Part shown: piece after piece, positions 62,762 through 64,000 of the stretch
Position numbering within the stretch: the stretch's first letter is position 1
Layout of the letters: the number at the start of each line of letters is the position of its first letter
Source: Peteryoungia ipomoeae
GTDB lineage: Bacteria > Pseudomonadota > Alphaproteobacteria > Rhizobiales > Rhizobiaceae
DNA length: 64,000 nucleotides
Assembly (NCBI RefSeq): GCF_004912165.1
Contig: NZ_STGV01000001.1
Span: forward strand, 1,178,001-1,242,000
Direction: 5' to 3'
Position numbers and translations under genes: made by a program
The notes under the pieces: generated by a model
The model's input: only the letters and a program-made list of their open reading frames with translations
Told to the model about the DNA's origin: nothing
The model's database searches: none

Positions 62762-63703
62762 TCAGTCGCGCGGGAATTCCAGTCCCATCTCGCGGAAGCG
62801 CTCGGGGTCATTGCCCCAGTTTTCACGCACCTTGACGAAGAGGAAGAGGTGGACCGGCTGCTCGAGGATCTCGGACAGCTCCTTGCGGGAGGCCGTGGAG
62901 ATCGCCTTGATCGCATCGCCATTCTTGCCAAGCACGATCTTCTTCTGGCTGTCACGCTCGACATAGATCACCTGCTCGATGCGCACCGAGCCATCCTTGC
63001 GCTCTTCCCACTTCTCCGTCTCGACATGCGAGGCATAGGGCAGTTCCTGATGCAGACGCAGGAAAAGCTTTTCGCGGGTGATTTCCGCCGCCAGCTGGCG
63101 CATCGGAAGGTCGGAGATCTGGTCCTCCGGATAGTACCAGGGGCCTTCCGGGAAGGAGTCTGCCAGGTAATCCATGACGTCCTCGCAGCCGGAACCGGTC
63201 GTGGCGGAGATCATGAAGGTGCGGTCGAATTTTACCGTCTCGTTTGCGGTGGTCGCAAGCTTCAGCAGCGTTTCCCGCTCGACCCGATCGATCTTGTTCA
63301 GAACCAGGATCTTCGGCTGCGGCACGTCCTTGAGGGCTTCGAGAATTGCCTCGGCATCGCCGCGCAGGCCGCGCTCGCTGTCGATGAGAAGCAGGATCAG
63401 ATCGGCGTCCTTCGCGCCGCCCCAGGCGGATGTGACCATGGCACGGTCCAGCTTCCGGCGTGGCTTGAAGATGCCGGGCGTATCCATGAAGACGATCTGG
63501 GCGTTCTTGTGGATGGCAATGCCTCGCATCACGGCGCGCGTCGTCTGCACCTTGTGGCTGACGATTGAGACCTTGGCACCGACGAAGCGGTTGACCAGCG
63601 TCGATTTGCCGGCATTGGTGGGGCCGATCAGAGCAACAAAGCCGGATCGGGTCGGGGTGTCGGCAGACATTTCGCCGCCGGCTTCAAGTTCAGTGTCGGT
63701 CAT
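62762..63703 (-). CDS. era: GTPase Era
   Basis: A 313-residue GTPase that matures 16S rRNA and assembles the 30S subunit. G1 GPTNAGKST is at residues 27-35, G3 DTPG and G4 NKID follow; the C-terminal KH domain includes VIYVERDSQKKIVLGKNGDAIKAI. ATG 63703 is nine bases after the rnc stop; a TTG at 63712 is less likely. It is cotranscribed with rnc. Confidence 0.96.
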   Translation of the reverse strand: MTDTELEAGGEMSADTPTRSGFVALIGPTNAGKSTLVNRFVGAKVSIVSHKVQTTRAVMRGIAIHKNAQIVFMDTPGIFKPRRKLDRAMVTSAWGGAKDADLILLLIDSERGLRGDAEAILEALKDVPQPKILVLNKIDRVERETLLKLATTANETVKFDRTFMISATTGSGCEDVMDYLADSFPEGPWYYPEDQISDLPMRQLAAEITREKLFLRLHQELPYASHVETEKWEERKDGSVRIEQVIYVERDSQKKIVLGKNGDAIKAISTASRKELSEILEQPVHLFLFVKVRENWGNDPERFREMGLEFPRD

Positions 63704-63712
63704 GGTGTCCAA

Positions 63713-64000
63713 TCAGTCCGCGTCAGAGGCCTTTGCCCAGACGCCTTCGCGTTCAAGAATCTTTGTGGCGGCAACCTGTTCGGCAGCACGCTTGGAGCGA
63801 TCGATCCCGACTTCCGATGGAATGCCAGGAATTTCCACGATCACCGTGAAGCGGGGATCATGATCCGGTCCGGAGCGATCGGCAACCTTATATGTGGGCG
63901 GACGGCCAAACTTGGCATGCGTCCACTCCTGCAGTTCCGTCTTTGCATCGCGCCGAGCCCCTTCGGCACGCTTGGCCCGCTCTGTCCAGTATCGAAGAAT
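63713..64000 (-). CDS. rnc: Ribonuclease III, 3' part only
   Basis: The last 95 residues of RNase III; the gene continues past the right edge. The double-stranded RNA-binding domain is visible: DAKTELQEWTHAKFGRPPTYKV, then DPRFTVIVEIPG and SKRAAEQVAATKILEREG. The catalytic domain lies outside the window. It is followed after nine bases by era, the standard rnc-era order. Confidence 0.95.
   Translation of the reverse strand: MLRYWTERAKRAEGARRDAKTELQEWTHAKFGRPPTYKVADRSGPDHDPRFTVIVEIPGIPSEVGIDRSKRAAEQVAATKILEREGVWAKASDAD

Overview
The window looks like a chromosomal segment of a Rhizobiaceae-type alphaproteobacterium (Rhizobium, Agrobacterium or a close relative). The basis is gene content and order: fabD-fabG-acpP-fabF-mltG-yicC-gmk, rpsF-rpsR-DUF2232-rplI followed by dnaB-alr-radA-cvpA-purF, psd-pssA, nadA-nadB-nadC with a NadQ-type regulator nearby, and rnc-era. 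Codon use is GC-rich, and there is a pair of rhizobial-type palindromic intergenic repeats. Genus-level assignment is inference. No tRNA, rRNA, CRISPR array, prophage or transposase was seen.

Layout. 1-2.6 kb: 3' end of a choline-sulfatase-like gene and a NIT-domain chemoreceptor. 2.7-9.3 kb (minus strand): type II fatty-acid synthesis (fabD, fabG, acpP, fabF), then mltG, yicC and gmk. 9.4-13.2 kb: accessory genes (small membrane protein, aldo/keto reductase, CaCA antiporter, RTX-like repeat protein). 13.3-16.2 kb: ribosomal operon rpsF-rpsR-DUF2232-rplI. 16.2-19.4 kb: an EmrAB-type efflux pump with its MarR regulator on the opposite strand, sitting between rplI and dnaB. 19.8-28.1 kb: dnaB, alr, radA, cvpA, purF, an SDR and a DMT transporter. 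28.3-34.4 kb: cysS, a VapBC module, a 39-residue membrane peptide, two tandem GFA-family genes, a proline iminopeptidase, a repeat pair and citramalate synthase. 34.5-39 kb: an AT-rich orphan membrane gene, rarD, a LOG-family gene and a long LysM protein. 39-42.7 kb: an Atm1-like ABC exporter, then psd-pssA. 42.8-45.8 kb: small proteins, SRAP and Nudix genes. 45.9-48.9 kb: a tightly packed ygfZ, HD, tyrosine phosphatase and nadQ-like run. 49-53.5 kb: an MscS channel, then nadA-nadB-nadC with a perfect palindrome in front of nadA. 53.7-59.5 kb: a DUF2339 membrane protein, an HD protein, a MOSC protein and an MFS transporter. 59.6-64 kb: a possibly frame-disrupted small gene, recO, a tetR/abrB pair splitting era from recO, era and the 3' end of rnc.

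Most of the window is housekeeping: lipid synthesis, translation, replication and repair, and purine, NAD and phospholipid synthesis. Accessory pieces are inserted between conserved blocks. The best-supported regulatory story is NAD synthesis: a catalytically degenerate Nudix plus winged-helix protein lies close to nadABC, and a 9-3-9 palindrome sits directly before nadA. Other signals are a MarR operator with both inverted and direct repeats, a TetR palindrome over a divergent promoter, several strong terminators, and a C8 tract exactly where two small reading frames would join. I do not see convincing evidence for a wholly new multi-gene system. The most open questions are the small proteins (30477, 42823, 59705/59877) and the structured intergenic elements.
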